Assembly (NCBI RefSeq): GCF_040802235.1
Contig: NC_133156.1
Location: 26,183,343-26,247,342, forward strand
Source: Manis javanica
Taxonomy: Eukaryota; Chordata; Mammalia; Pholidota; Manidae
Length of the DNA stretch: 64,000 nt
Reading direction: 5' to 3'
Shown here: piece after piece, positions 1 to 12,039 of the stretch
How positions within the stretch are numbered: the stretch's first letter is position 1
Layout of the letters: each line of letters opens with the position of its first letter
Notes under the pieces: generated by a model
The model's input: the letters and a program-made list of their open reading frames with translations, nothing else
Told to the model about the DNA's origin: nothing
Databases searched by the model: none
Made by a program: the position numbers and the translations under genes

Positions 1-789
1 TCTATAGGATCGGCATCTAATGCAAATGAGCAGGAACAAGAGAAGCTTGAAGTAGAGAAGGATCCCAAGGGAAGCTGATGCCAGTGGACAGAATGAAATC
101 TCTCCTGATTCTCCCACCACAAACTGGAAGAAGTGTTCATTTTCCTAAACCCTCTCAGTACTTCACAGCTCATCACATATTACTCATACTTACTCTATCC
201 ATTCTCTCAGATGATGAGTTCTTTAGGAGCACTCATCATTCATCTTTACACTAACCACAGCAGTGGCAGGTCATGAGGCAGACACCGGGCACCAGCACAG
301 TCAGTTGATGGGTGAGTAGGCAGATGGATGAATGGATGCATGAATGGAGAGTCCTGGGAGAAACAAAACATAAAAAAATCTTTGGCTCTCTTTAGGTGGC
401 TATCCCTCCACTTAGTGACTGCCTGCTCCCACAGCTCCCAAATCTGGAAGCCCATGAAGGATACCAGGAAGCTTTAAAACACATGTATTCCTGAGATACA
501 CTTCCTTACTATGCTCTAATTCAGCAGATATGTGATGGAAGCCAGTAATCCATATTTTGGTGAGCTCCCCAGAGGATTCTGGAAAAATCTCACCCAAGGA
601 CTGATGCTTGGGGTTTCTAAGTCTAACTCACCTGAGGCTCACATTGGCTGTATACTCTCAGGTGTTCTATTTGTGAGATGGTTAGCCTCTCTTTTCCCTG
701 ATGGTTCACCTATTCAGATAAACTGCAAGAGGAAAATAGTCCTATGACTTGGAAAATTCCACAAGGAGCTATATCAGTAGTAATAATTA
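1..789. other. Unannotated spacer
   Basis: No repeat, exon or RNA gene was recognised here. The sequence is moderately AT-rich. Short open frames on both strands lack any recognisable motif and look like chance. Confidence 0.5.
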
Positions 790-840
790 TATACTGTTAT
801 GTATTACGTACCAAACTCTTGCCAGGCATTCTTCTAGGTG
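790..840 (-). repeat. MIR fragment, left part (split by L1-A)
   Basis: The text around 810-840 reads like the antisense MIR phrase that precedes the run toward 'ctcatttaatcc'. It is interrupted exactly where L1-A begins and resumes at 6968. A third part follows at 8531-8680, after an older L1. The three parts in order give a near-complete MIR. Confidence 0.6.
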
Positions 841-1180
841 CTTTTTTTTTGTTACCATTAATCTATTATTACATGAAGAACATTATGTTTACTAGGATCC
901 CCCCTTCACCAAGTCCCCCCCACACACCCCCATTACAGTCACTGTCCATCAGTGTAGTAAGATGCTGTAGAATCACTACTTGTCTTCACTGTGTTGCACA
1001 GCCCTTCCCATGCCCCTCCCGTATTATACATGCTAATCATAGTGCCCCCTTTCTTTTTCCCCACCCTTATCACTCCCTTCCCACCCCTCCTGCCCAGTCC
1101 CTTTCCCTTTGGTAACTGTTAGTCCATTCTTGGGTTCTGTGATTCTGCTGCTGTTTTGTGCCTTCAGTTTTTCTTTGTTC
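841..1180 (-). other. L1-A 3' UTR with C-rich (G-rich in sense) tract
   Basis: The 3' UTR lies between the ORF2 stop and the A tail. Around 899-935 the plus strand is nearly pure C with short interruptions, so the L1 RNA strand has several G runs there and could form a G-quadruplex (inference). The same tract occurs in copy B near 34,535-34,567. Purine-rich 3' UTR tracts are known in mammalian L1s. Confidence 0.8.
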
Positions 1181-4100
1181 TTATACTCCACATATGAGTG
1201 AAATCATTTGATACTTGTCTTTCTCTGCCTGGCTTATCTCACTGAGCATAATACCCTCTAGCTCCATCCATGTTGTTGCAAATGGTAGGATTTGTTTTCT
1301 TCTTATGGCTGAATAATATTCCATTGTGTATATGTACCCCATCTTCTTTATCCATTCATCTACTGATGGACACTTAGGTTGCTTCCATATCTTGGCTATT
1401 CTAAATAGTGCTGCGATAAACATAGGGGTGCATCTGTCTTTTTCAAACTGGGCTGCTGCATTCTTAGGGTAAATTCCTAGAAGTGGGATTCCTGGGTCAA
1501 ATGGTATTTCTATTTTGAGCTTTTTGAGGAACCTCCATACTGCTTTCCACAATGGTTGAACTAATTTACATTCCCACCAGCAGTGTAGGAGGGTTCCCCT
1601 TTCGCCACAACCTCACCAACATTTGTTGTTGTTTGTCTTTTGGATGGTGGTGATCCTTACTGGTGTGAGGTGATATCTAATTGTGATTTTAACTTGCATT
1701 TCTCTGATGACCAGCGATATGGAGCATCTTTTTATGTGTCTGTTGGCCATGTGATTTTCTTCTTTGGGGAACTGTCTGTTTAGCTCTTCTGCCCATTTTT
1801 TAATTGGATTATTTGCTTTTTGTTTGTTGAGGTGTGTGAGCTCTTTATATATTTTGGATGTCAACCCTTTATTGGATCTGTCATTTATGAATATATTCTC
1901 CCATACTGTAGGGTACCTTTTTGTTCTATTGATGGTGTCCTTTGCTGTACAGAAGCTTTTCAGCTTGATGTAGTCCCACCTGTTCATTTTGCTTTTGTTT
2001 CCCTTGCCCAGGGAGATATGTTCATGAAGAAATCACTCATGTTTATGTCCAAGAGATTTTTGCCTATGTTTTTTTCTAAGAGTTTTATGGTTTCATGACT
2101 TACATTCAAGTCCTTGATTCTTTTCGAATTTACTTTTGTGTATGGGGTTAGACAGTGATCCAGTTTCATTCTCTTATGTGTAGCTGTCCAGTTTTGCCAG
2201 CACCATCTGTTGAAGAGATTGTCATTTCCCCATTGTATGTCCATGGCTCCTTTATCTTGTATTAATTGACCGTATATGTTTGGGTTAATGTCTGGAGTCT
2301 CAATTCTGTTTCACTGGTCTGTGGCTCTGTTCTTGTGCCAGTACCAAACTGTCTTGATTACTGTGGCTTTGTAGTAGAGCTTGAAGTTGGGGAGCGTGAT
2401 CCTCCCCACTTTATTCTTTCCTCTCAGGATTGCTTTGGACATTCGGGGTCTTTGGTGCTTCCACATGAATTTTTGGACTATTTGTTCCAGTTCATTGAAG
2501 AATGTCGTTGGTAATATGACAGGGGATCGCATCAAATCTGTATATTGCCTTGGGCAGGATGTCCATTTTGACGATATTAATTCTTCCTAGCCAAGAGCAT
2601 GGGATGAGTTTCCATTTGTTAGTGTCCTCTTTAATTTCTCTTTAGAGTGTCTTATAGTTTTCAGGGTATAGGTCTTTCACTTCCTTGGTTAGGTTTATTC
2701 CTAAGTATTTTATTCTTTTTAATGCAATTGTGAATGGAATTGTTTTCCTGATTCCTCTTTCTATTAGTTCATTGTTAGTGTATAGGAAAGCCACAGATTT
2801 CTGTGTGTTAATTTTGTATCCTGCAACTTTTCTGTATTCCAATATTAGTTCTAGTAGTTTTGGGGTGAAGTCTTTAGGGTTTTTATGTACAATATCATGT
2901 CATCTGGAAATAGTGACAGTTTGACTTCTTCTTTACCAGTTTGGATTCCTTGTATTTCTTTGTCTTGTCTAATTGCTGTGGCTAGGACCTCTAGTACTAT
3001 GTTGAATAACAGTGGGGAGAGTGGGCATCCCTGTCCTGTTCCCGATCTCAGAGGAAAAGCTTTCAGCTTCTCGCTGTTCAGTATGATGTTGGTTGTGGGC
3101 TTATCAAATATGGCCTTTATTATGTTGAGGTACTTGCCCTCTATACCCATTTTGCTGAGAGTTTTTATCATGAGTGAATGTTGAATTTTGTTGAATGCTT
3201 TTTCAGCATCTATGGAGATGATCATGTGGTTTTTGTCTTTCTTTTTGTTTATGTGGTGGATGATGTTGATGGATTTTCGAATGTTGTACCATACCATCCT
3301 TGCATCCCTGGAATGACTCCCACTTGGTCATGGTGTATGATCCTTTTGATGTGTTTTTGAATTCAGTTTGCTAATATTTTGTTGAGTATTTTTGCATCTA
3401 CGTTCATCAGGGACATTGGTCTGTAATTTTCTTTTTTGGTGGGGTCTTTGCCTGGTTTTGGTATTAGGGAAATGTTGGCTTCATAGAATGAGTTTGGGAG
3501 TATTCCCTCTTCTATTTTTTGAAAAACTTTAAGGAGAATGGGTATTATGTCCTCTCTATATGTCTGATAAAATTCCGAGGTAAAACCATCTGGCCTGGGG
3601 GTTTTGTTCTTGGGTAGTTTTTTTATTACTGCTTCAATTTCTTTGCTGATAATTGGTTTGTTTAGATTTTGTGTTTCTTCCTTGGTCAATCTTGGAAGGT
3701 TGTATTTTTCTAAGAAGTTGTCCATTTCTTCTAGGTTTTCCAGCTTGTTAGCATATAGGTATTCATAGTAGTCTCTAATAATTCTTTGTATTTCTGTGGG
3801 GTCTTTCATGATTTTTCCTTTTTCATTTCTGATTCTGTTGATGTGTGTAGACTCTCTTTTTCTCTTAATAAGTCTGGCTAGAGGCTTATTTATTTTGTTT
3901 ATTTTCTCAAAGAACCAGCTCTTGGTTTCATTGATTTTTTCTATTGTTTTGTTCTTCTCAATTTGTTTATTTCTTCTCTGATCTTTATTATGTCCCTCCT
4001 TCTGCTAACTTTAGGCCTCATTTGTTCTTCTTTTTCCAATTTTGATAATTGTGACTTTAGACTATTCATTTGGGATTGTTCTCCTTCTTTAAATATACCT

Positions 4101-4996
4101 GGATTGCTATATACTTTCCTCTTAAGACTGATTTTGCTGTGTCCCACGGATGTTGAGGCTTTGTGTTGCTGTTGTCATTTGTTTCTGTATATTGCTTGAT
4201 CTCTATTTTAATTTGGTCATTGATCCATTGATTATTTAGGAGCGTGTTGTTAAGCCTCCATGTGTTTGTGAGCCTTTTTTTTTCTTTGTACAATTTATTT
4301 CTAGTTTTATGCCTTTGTGGTCTGAAAAGTTGGTTGGTAGGATTTCAATCTTTTGGAATTTACTGAGGCTCTTTTTGTGGCCTAGTATATGGTCTATTCT
4401 ATAGAATGTTCCATGTGCACTTGAGAAGAATGTGTATCCTGTTGCTTTTGGATGTAGAGTTCTATAGATGTCTATTAGGTCCATCTGTTCTAGGGTGTTG
4501 TTCAGTGCCGCTGTGTCCTTACTTACTTTCTGTCTAGTGGATCTATCCTTTGGAGTGAGTGGTGTGTTGAAGTCTCCTAAAATGAATGCATTGCATTCTA
4601 TTTCCTCCTTTAGTTCTGTTAGTATTTGTTTCACATATGCTGGTGCTCCTGTGTTGGGTGTATATATATTTATAATGGTTATATCCTCTTGTTGGACTGA
4701 GCCCTTTATCATTACCTAATGTCCTTCTTTATCTCTTATTACTTTCTTTGTTTTGAAGTCTATTTTGTCTCATACTAGTAGTGCAACACCTACTTTTTTC
4801 TCCCTGTTGTTTGCATGGAATATCTTTTTCCTTCCCTTGACTTTTAGTCTGTGCATGTCTTTGGGTTTGAGGTGGGTCTCTTGTAAGCAGCATATTGATG
4901 GGTCTTGCTTTTTTATCCATTCTATTACTCTGTGTCTTTTGACCATTAAGTCCATTTACATTTAGGGTGATTATTGAAAGATATACTTATTGCCAT
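1181..4996 (-). pseudogene. L1-A ORF2 (endonuclease/reverse transcriptase), disrupted
   Basis: ORF2p normally supplies the AP-like endonuclease and reverse transcriptase for L1 movement. The start is taken at 4994-4996, by homology to the ATG at 38,644-38,646 in copy B. The endonuclease comes first (NVNGLN-type start, QETH near 4860). Reverse transcriptase follows, with fingers and palm at 3363-3809 and 2851-3297. The catalytic motif at 2899-2910 reads FPDD where mammalian L1s have FADD. The C-terminal zinc-knuckle region is near 1560-1640. The stop is TAA at 1181-1183. The span of 3816 nt is a multiple of three and close to the usual length (about 1275 codons). Several internal stops and frameshifts break it into many segments, so it is a pseudogene. 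Confidence 0.93.
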
Positions 4997-5309
4997 TGCA
5001 GGCTTTTGATTTGTGGTTACCAAAGTTTCAAGGTTAGCTTCTTTAGTATTTTACTGCCTAACTTAACTCACTTATTAAGCTATTATAGACACTGTCTGGT
5101 GATTCTTTATTTCTCTCCCTTCTTATTTCTCCTCCTCCATTCTTTATATATTGGTTGTTTTATTCTGTGTTCCTTTGTGTTTCCTTTCACTGCGTTTGTG
5201 GGTAGTTGATTTTATTTTTTGCCTTTAGTTAGTATTTTGTTGGTCTGCTTTTTTTGCTGTGATTTTATTTTCTATGGTGACATCTGTTTAGCCTTAGGAG
5301 TGCTCCCAG

Positions 5310-6155
5310 CTAGAGCAGTCCCTCTAAAATAGCCTGTAGAGGTGGTCTGTGGGAGGCAAATTCTCTCAACTTTTGCTTGTCTGGCAATTGTTTAATCTCT
5401 CCTTCATATTTAAATGGTAATCATGCTGGATACAGTATCCTTGGTTCAAGGCCCTTCTGTTTCATTGCAGTAAATATATCATGCATCTTCTGGCCTGTAA
5501 GGTTTCTGCTGAGAAGTCTGATGATAGCCTGATGGGTTTTCCTTTGTAGGTGACCTTTTTCCTCTCTCTAGCTGCCTTTAAAACTTTGTCCTTGTCCTTG
5601 ATCTTTGCCATTTTAATTATTATGTGTCTTGGTGTTGTCCTCCTTGGGTCTCTTCTGTTGGGAGTCTGTCTACTTCTGTGTTCTGAACAATTACTTCCTC
5701 CACCAGTTTGGGGAAGCTTTCAGCAATTATTTCTTCAAATACACTTTCTATCCCTTTTTCTCTTTCTTCTTCTGGTATCCCTACTATGCAGATATTGTCC
5801 ATTTTAGATAGGTCACACAGTTCTCTTAATATTGTTTCATTCCTGGAGATCCTTTTATCTCTCTCTGCATCGGCTTCTATGTGTTCCTGGTCTCTGGTTT
5901 CTATTCCATCCATGGCCTCTTGCATCTTATCTATTCTGCTTATAAATCCTTCCAGAGAACGTTTCATTTCTGTAATCTCCTTCCGGACTTCATCCCTTAG
6001 CTCTTGCATATATCTCTGCAGCTCCATCAGCATGGTTATGAACTTTATTTTGAATTCTCTTCAGGGAGATTGGTTAGGTCTATCTCCCCAGATTCCTTCT
6101 CAGGGGAGGATGTCTGGGTTAGTCTGGTATGTATCAAATTCTTCTGCCTTTTCAT
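5310..6155 (-). pseudogene. L1-A ORF1 (RNA-binding chaperone), disrupted
   Basis: ORF1p coats L1 RNA as a coiled-coil trimer. The ATG is at 6153-6155, followed by a charged, Ser/Pro-rich N-terminus. A heptad-type coiled coil lies at about 5830-6030, and the RRM starts near 5770 (motif NICIVGIPEEE). The C-terminal domain is readable to a TAG at 5310-5312, giving 846 nt (282 codons with stop), shorter than the 338 residues of human ORF1p. The frame is lost near 6045 (end of the N-terminal segment) and again near 5620, so the protein cannot be made intact. Homology to 38,842-39,723 in copy B supports the ends. Confidence 0.88.
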
Positions 6156-6954
6156 GGTGATAGAGGTAGTTATGGGGAGCTGGCGTGTGTGTTGGCTGGG
6201 AGAACATCCCTTCTTGCTTGTTTGTGGCCTTTCTCTCCTGGGAGAATGGCAACCCCTAGCAGCTTGTGCTGGGCAGCTGTGCGCAGACGGGGTCTCTGAT
6301 TCTGGCCCAGCCACTGTGGAGTTAAGCTCCGTGGTTGCTGTGGGTGTGACCTGCCTCACGCTGCTGCTCCAATAAGGCTGAGCGGTGATGGAGGAGAAAC
6401 AGGCAGGAGGCTGTTTATCTCCGTGAGGGAACTTTGAGCTGCACTGCCACCCAGGGGGTTAGGGCGCCCGGAGTTCCCTGGGATTCCCAGCTGCTGGGCT
6501 AAGTGTCCCGGGACGTTTCCCTTTAAGACTTTCAGAAAGCACTTGCTTTTCTCTGTCCCAGGGGCGCTGGCTGCGGGGACCTGCTCACAGGTCTTACTGT
6601 CCCATTTCCCTAGTATCCAGCACCCCATGCCCTGTGTGTCTTTGCTCTGGTGCGGATGGCTAGAGGTGGGTGGTTAGCAGTCCTGGGCTCCCTCTCCTTC
6701 CCCACTCTGACTCCTCTCCTCCCGCAGGGAGCTGGGGTGAAGGGCACTTGGGTCCCGCCGGGCCACAGCTTGCATCCTACCCCCTTTATGAGGTGCTGGG
6801 TTCTCACAGGTGTGGATGTAGTCTAGCTGTTGTCCTGTGTCTTCTGGTCTCTCTTTTAGGAATAGTTGCATTTGTTGTATTTTTAAAAATATATATGGTT
6901 TTTGAAGGAGATTTCCGCTGCTCTACTTACACTGCCATCTTGGCTCTGCCTCTG
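6156..6954 (-). promoter_or_regulatory. L1-A 5' UTR / internal promoter region
   Basis: About 800 bases of GC-rich sequence precede ORF1 and align along their length with 39,724-40,532. L1 5' UTRs carry an internal pol II promoter, and the start resembles the YY1-type 'AAGATGGC' element seen at the beginning of mammalian L1s (minus strand near 6930-6945). Promoter activity is inferred. Confidence 0.7.
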
Positions 6955-6967
6955 CTAGGTGCTTTTT

Positions 6968-7012
6968 ATGAATAGATACTCATTTAATCTGATCAGCAAC
7001 CCTTATAGGAGT
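6968..7012 (-). repeat. MIR fragment, middle part
   Basis: This continues the MIR broken at 840. It contains the antisense MIR phrase around 'ctcatttaatctgat' and 'aacccttatagg'. It ends where the poly-T of the older L1 begins. Confidence 0.6.
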
Positions 7013-7272
7013 TGTTTTTTCAAAAAACCACTTTATTGAGGTATGATTGATATACAAAAAATTGTATGTATTTCATACAGACAACTTGAACTTGGAGATA
7101 AGCATACATCTGTGAACCATCACCACACTCTATGCCATAAATATGTCTATTATCTCCAAAATCATGTCCTCTTAAATTATTACTTTTTATAAAAATACTT
7201 AACATATGATCTACCCTCTTACCAAAATTTGAAGTGTATAACATAGTATTGTTAACTATAGGAACTGCTATT
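7013..7272 (-). mobile_element. Old L1 3' fragment, antisense, part 1
   Basis: A poly-T start is followed by the old L1M 3' UTR phrase around 'actttattgaggtatgattgatatac'. The copy continues at 7616 after an LTR insertion. It is much more diverged than L1-A. Confidence 0.75.
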
Positions 7273-7615
7273 GTCAGAATGTTTGTGCCCCCCCAAAATT
7301 CATATGTTGAAATCCTAATCCCCAAAAGTGATGGTATTAGCAGGTGGGACCATTGGGGGCAATTAGGTTATAAGGATAGAGCCTAATGAACGGGGTCAGT
7401 GCTCTCATAAAATAGCTAGCACAGAGATCCCCAGCCCTTTCTGCTATGTGAGGACAGAAGAAGTCTGTACCCAGAAAAAGGCCCTCATGTGACCATGCTG
7501 GCATCCTGTTCTTGCACTTTGAGCCTTTAAAATGGCGAGCAATAAATTTCTGCTGCCTAGGAGCTACCCAGTCTATGGTATTTTGTTACTGCAGCCCAAA
7601 TGGACTAAGGCAGCA
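7273..7615 (+). mobile_element. MaLR/MLT1-type solo LTR
   Basis: The sequence has the hallmark order of this LTR type: 'ccaaaattcatatgttgaaat', an 'aggtgggacc' block, a 'tgtgaggaca' block, the poly(A) signal in 'gcaataaatttctg', and an end near 'ggactaaggca'. It sits inside the old L1 and separates its two parts. Family name from memory. Confidence 0.65.
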
Positions 7616-8530
7616 CTCTGACATACAGTATATCCCTAAGGCTTGTTCATCTTAAATAACCGAAACTGTGCACCCTCTGACTAATACCTCTTATTTCTAC
7701 CTCCCAACCCTTGGCAACCACCATTCTACCCTCTGCTTCTATGAATTTGATTATTTTAGATTCATCATATAAGTGGTATCATATAGTATTTGCCCTTCTA
7801 TGAGTGCTTTATTTCACTTTCCATTATATCCCCAAGGTTCCCCCATAATGTTGCAAATGGTAATATTTCCATCTCTTTTAAGGCTGAATAATATTCCATT
7901 GTTTGTATATGCCACATTTAAAAAAATCCATCCATTGATGGACACTTAAGTTGCTTCCATATCTTGGCTATTGTGAATAATGCTGGGGTGAGCATGGGAG
8001 CATGGCTATCTCTTTGAGGTACTGATGTTAATTCCTTTGGGGATATATCCAGAAAAGGGACTGCTGGATCATACAGTACTTCTATTTTCAATTTTTTGAG
8101 GGATCTGTTTACCAAACATGTTATAAATTCTGTCCGCACCAATTTACATTCCCACCAACAGTGTACAAGAGTCCCTTTTCCTCCACATCTTAGACAGTAC
8201 TAGTTATTATCATACACAACTGCCATCCTTACAAATGAGGTGTTATCTCACTATGGTTTTGATTTGCATTTCCCTGATGATTGGTGATGTTGAGCATCCT
8301 TTCATGTACCTGTTGGCCATTTGTATGTCTCCTTTAGATGCAGTCTATTCAGTTTCTTTGCTCATTTTTAAATTGAATTATTTGATTTTTTGCTATTGAG
8401 TTGTAGAAGTTCCTTATATCTTTTACATAATAACCCCTTATCCAATATGTGGTTTGCAAATATTTTCTCCCCTTCTGTACGTTGCCTTTTCATTTTGTTG
8501 ATGGCTTTCCTTGCCATACAGAAGCTTTGG
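7616..8530 (-). mobile_element. Old L1 3' fragment, antisense, part 2
   Basis: The remainder of the L1M copy includes the ORF2 C-terminus. A minus-strand peptide near 7918-8142 retains L1 ORF2 phrases ([26 protein letters not shown]). Stops and shifts are frequent. The end at about 8530 abuts the third part of the MIR. Confidence 0.8.
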
Positions 8531-8680
8531 TAGGTACTTTTTTAAAATTCCAGTCTACAAATGAGGAAACAGGTACGAGGAGGCTAACTAGCTGTAAGTT
8601 AAGTTGGAATTTAACCTAGGACTCAATTTGACCTCAGAGTCTCATGATCATAGCATGTGAAGGTAATGTCCAGAAGGGCT
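8531..8680 (-). repeat. MIR fragment, right part
   Basis: It contains antisense MIR core words ('aaatgaggaaacagg', 'gctaactagctgtaag', 'ggaatttaacctaggactc'). With 790-840 and 6968-7012 it rebuilds one ancestral MIR. Confidence 0.65.
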
Positions 8681-8864
8681 ACATAAATATCTGGACTGAA
8701 AATAGAACAAGAGAGTACGGGTCAAACTAAAGCAGGATGAACCTCAGCTAGATGCCAAGAAGATCTTGACAAAAGAGAATTCAGTTCAGGGAAATGAAAA
8801 GAACACTAGACCTAGAGTTAAACAATCTGGACTCAACCCTAAGTGCTGTGAATAACATGAATAG

Positions 8865-9095
8865 TAAACACTCATATACTGTTCACTATGAGTCAGCCTC
8901 TGGGCCACATGTTTTAGATACAGCAACTCACTTACTCTTCATAACAGCCCTATAAGTAAGTGCTGTTACTACCAGCTCTTTACAGATGAGGTAACTGAAG
9001 CGTAGAGGTTGCACAGGTAGGAGGTAGTAAACTGGAACTCAGAACCAGGCCCTCTGGCCCTGGAGTCTGCACTCGTAGTCACCATGCTGTACAGC
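8865..9095 (-). repeat. MIR SINE, antisense
   Basis: The order of 'cactcatatactgttcactatg', 'cttcataacagccctata', 'tttacagatgaggtaactga' and 'aactcagaaccagg' follows the antisense MIR consensus. Confidence 0.7.
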
Positions 9096-9439
9096 AGTTA
9101 ATCAAGTGACTTTGGCAACTCCCAACCCTTCCCTCAGTCTGTGCCTTAAACACAAAGTGGAAGAGTTGGTTCAAATCATCCTTACAGTTTCTTCAACTCT
9201 GATCATTTCTTAGTCTAGCTTTATTCAAAGGTCATAAAGAGAGAGCATAAGTTCCCCCTTTCTGCAAGATTAATTTAAAATCAGATGTTTTCTTGAGGAA
9301 GGATTAGATACACTCTTGCCTAAAGGCTGGGACTGAGGTAGATAACCTTCCAAGATCTGAAATAATGAGTGATAGCTCTGCCCACAGGGAATTCTTAGGG
9401 ACCAAAGGTTAGTTAGGACCCATTTCCTTACAAGGGTGT

Positions 9440-9835
9440 GTGTTTCAGTCTGTTTGGGCTGCCATAACAAAATATCAGAGACTGGGTGGCTTAAGCAACA
9501 AGCATTTATTTCTCACAATTCTGGAGGCTGGAAGTCTAAGATCGAGGCACCAGCAGATCCAGTGTCTGGTCAGAGTCCACATCCTAGTTCACAGGTGGCC
9601 ATCTTTGCTGTGCCCTCACATAGCAGAAGGGTTGAGGGAGCTTCCTGGGGTCCCTTTTATAAGAGCACTAATCCCATTCGTGCAGGCTCACCCTCATGAC
9701 CTGATCACCTCCCAAAGGCCCTATACCTCCAAACACAGTCACTTTGGTGGTTAGGAGTATAACATGTTCACTTTAGAGAAGATATAACCATTCAGCTGGT
9801 GCAAATTATTATAGCCAGGCACCTGCAAAAGCTCA
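9440..9835 (-). mobile_element. MaLR/MLT1-type solo LTR, antisense
   Basis: It reads 'cagtctgtttgggctgccat', then 'agactgggtggcttaagcaa', 'tctggaggctggaagtctaa' and 'cacctcccaaaggccc'. This is the antisense order of the LTR type at 7273-7615. Plus-strand open frames over 9436-9754 are chance reading of the LTR. Confidence 0.65.
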
Positions 9836-10016
9836 CTGCCCATCACTAAACATTTGACAGGTCCAATTCTCCCTCAAAAGAAGAAAATCATTTGGAATGT
9901 ACAAGTAAAAAGAAGAAAAACAGGCTTTTCATAACTCTGCAATTGCTTTGAGAGACATAGGGTGTGACAAGTCAAGTCAAGCAAACAAGAATTCCAAAAG
10001 AGCAAATGTAGTTGGT

Positions 10017-10180
10017 TTAAAGCCTGGTTCTGTCACAGATAAGCTATGTGATATTTGGGAAATTACTTAACCTCTCTAAGCCTTCATTTCCTCACCAGTA
10101 ATATGGGATAATCACACTGCCCTTCTCACAGGTCATCATGAGGTTTAAGCAATACAAGTAAGTACATGTGCAAATTACAT
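10017..10180 (+). repeat. MIR SINE, sense
   Basis: Contains 'ttacttaacctctctaagcc' and 'catttcctcaccagtaatat', the conserved MIR core in sense orientation. Confidence 0.75.
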
Positions 10181-10562
10181 CAATAACAACATTATAAATA
10201 AGGCTATTACATACTTATTTTGTGGTGTTGGGTATTGTTCTAAGCAACTTACAATCTCCCAACCAGTAAAAATGAATCCATAACATCTTTGAAAAATGAT
10301 CTCTTGGATCTGTGGTGATGAGTAACTCATTAACTTCCAGTCTGGAATGTAATCTTTGTGGAGGGAGAAATCATCTATTCTCATTTACTGTGGTAGTCTA
10401 AGCACCTGGATATTGTCTCTGAAATAGTTTTTTTTGAGAATCATATCAGTGAGACACATGAAGGGTTAACCATTCTATAGGTCTGTTATTGTTATTAATA
10501 AAATAGGCAACATTTGTTGAGCATGCATAACATTAAGAGTTAACTAATAATTAATAAAAAAG

Positions 10563-10795
10563 CTAACACTGATTGAACATACATAATAACTATTACTCAA
10601 CAGCAATGATCTCATCTAAGCCTCATGGTAACCCAGTGAGAGATGTACTATATCACTCCTATTTTGTAGAAATATACACTGTGGCATAACAAAGCTAAGT
10701 AACTTGCCCAAATTTCCAAGCTTCATAGGTAATAAACTAAGGATTTCAACCAGGCAGCCGGACTCTGGCATCCATGCTTTCTCAATACCATGCTG
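10563..10795 (-). repeat. MIR SINE, antisense
   Basis: Contains 'ctcatctaagcctcatggta', 'gctaagtaacttgcccaaat' and 'aggatttcaaccaggcag' in the antisense MIR order. Confidence 0.75.
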
Positions 10796-10799
10796 TCTC

Positions 10800-11925
10800 T
10801 ATGGGACACGACACTGGAAGGACCCCCGGAGTCAGCATCCTTCGCTTTGCACTGATACGCTTTTCATCAAAATCTTTTCACTTTATCCAGAGTGAAATGC
10901 ACACAGCTAGAACTTTAAGAACCTTAATATCCTGGTGCCCATCATATATTTTTCCCGAGCTTCCTGGATTCCAGTTTAAATAACAGATGATGCCCTGTAG
11001 TTCAGGTTCTGCACAAACTGGGGGATATGGGTTCCTGGTTACCATGTCAGCTGAAGGACAAAATATTTTCATGCAAATGCAGTGAGCTGAAATGACAGTA
11101 TTTTCTCCAAGAGCCTTAACTAGGTTAGGATGACCTCTGAGAAGGGCCAGAATTCTAACAGCAAAATTAGAATAGAAAGGCTTATGGAGGTTTCTATGCT
11201 AATCAGCCATGTTTTACTGGAATGATTCTGTTCAGCACAATGGTTATCTGCCACCTTCAGCCAGGGCATCATTTAGTCAGATGACCAACAGAAAATAATA
11301 ACTTAGAAAGTGCTGGGGACACTACATTAGGGTGATGGTACCCTAAAAGTGGTGGCAGAGGTGGGATAAAAGTGCTGGGGCCTCCAAAGAAAGAAGATTT
11401 TTTTATATGGATTCTAGCATACACCTCATCTCTGTTGCAGTTTGCACTGCAGTAGAAATCCTCTGCTTGAGAGTGGATAGGAGCAATGTGTTTCTGGGAC
11501 ATGGAACAGGAATAAAAAGAAGCCAAAAACAAGAAAATGGCTCGGTCCAGACTGAGGACTTCCCCTCACACCAGTCTTTGCTCTTGACATGGAGACTGTG
11601 TTTTTGCTGAAGGGGAGATGTCATCTTCTTTAACCTGGCCCAACAGAAAGCTCATATCCCTTACATTTGTTTTGTTTCGGAATTTAGGGAATTGACAGAA
11701 GCTGAGCTGGTTAGACACAGAACTTTCTACAGACAAAAACTGAAAAAAAAAAAAAAACCCAATCTTCTGACTTTCTCTTGTCTACCCATATGTGTGTCTG
11801 TTAGGGTCAACAACAAAGAAGAATAGAAGTAGCTGAAGCTGTACCACCATGCCCCTTGGTATTTACAATGCCATATGAACAGATTTTTACTGGTTTTCAA
11901 AAGATGGCTTGGCACCTCCCCAGAA
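10800..11925. other. Unannotated spacer
   Basis: No element was recognised apart from an A-run near 11,743-11,757. Short open frames on both strands show no family motif. Confidence 0.4.
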
Positions 11926-12035
11926 ATACTGAATCATAATCACAAGGGGAAACAGAAGAGAAATAATGTGTATTTTTAAATAAGCTTTCCAGATGATTCT
12001 GATGCATGACTGGGTTTGGGGATCTCTACTCTGGA
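11926..12035. repeat. MER5-type DNA transposon remnant
   Basis: Contains 'aataagctttccagatgattctg' and 'gggtttggggatctctact', resembling the non-autonomous hAT family MER5A. Short and diverged. Confidence 0.5.
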
Positions 12036-12039
12036 CCAC

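Larger units (their letters stand above)
841..6954 (-). mobile_element. Full-length L1 (LINE-1) retrotransposon, copy A, antisense
   Basis: A complete 6.1-kb L1 reads on the minus strand: 5' UTR (6156-6954), ORF1 (5310-6155), inter-ORF spacer (4997-5309), ORF2 (1181-4996), 3' UTR with a G-rich stretch (841-1180), and a short A tail seen as poly-T near 842-850. The 5' end carries the L1-like 'GCCAAGATGGC' start. It is flanked by a 13-bp direct repeat, ctaggtgcttttt, at about 834-846 and 6955-6967, the expected signature of target-primed reverse transcription. The length shows it is not 5'-truncated, which is unusual among L1 copies. Both ORFs contain stops and shifts, so it cannot move on its own. 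It is closely related to copy B at 34,484-40,532. Confidence 0.95.
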
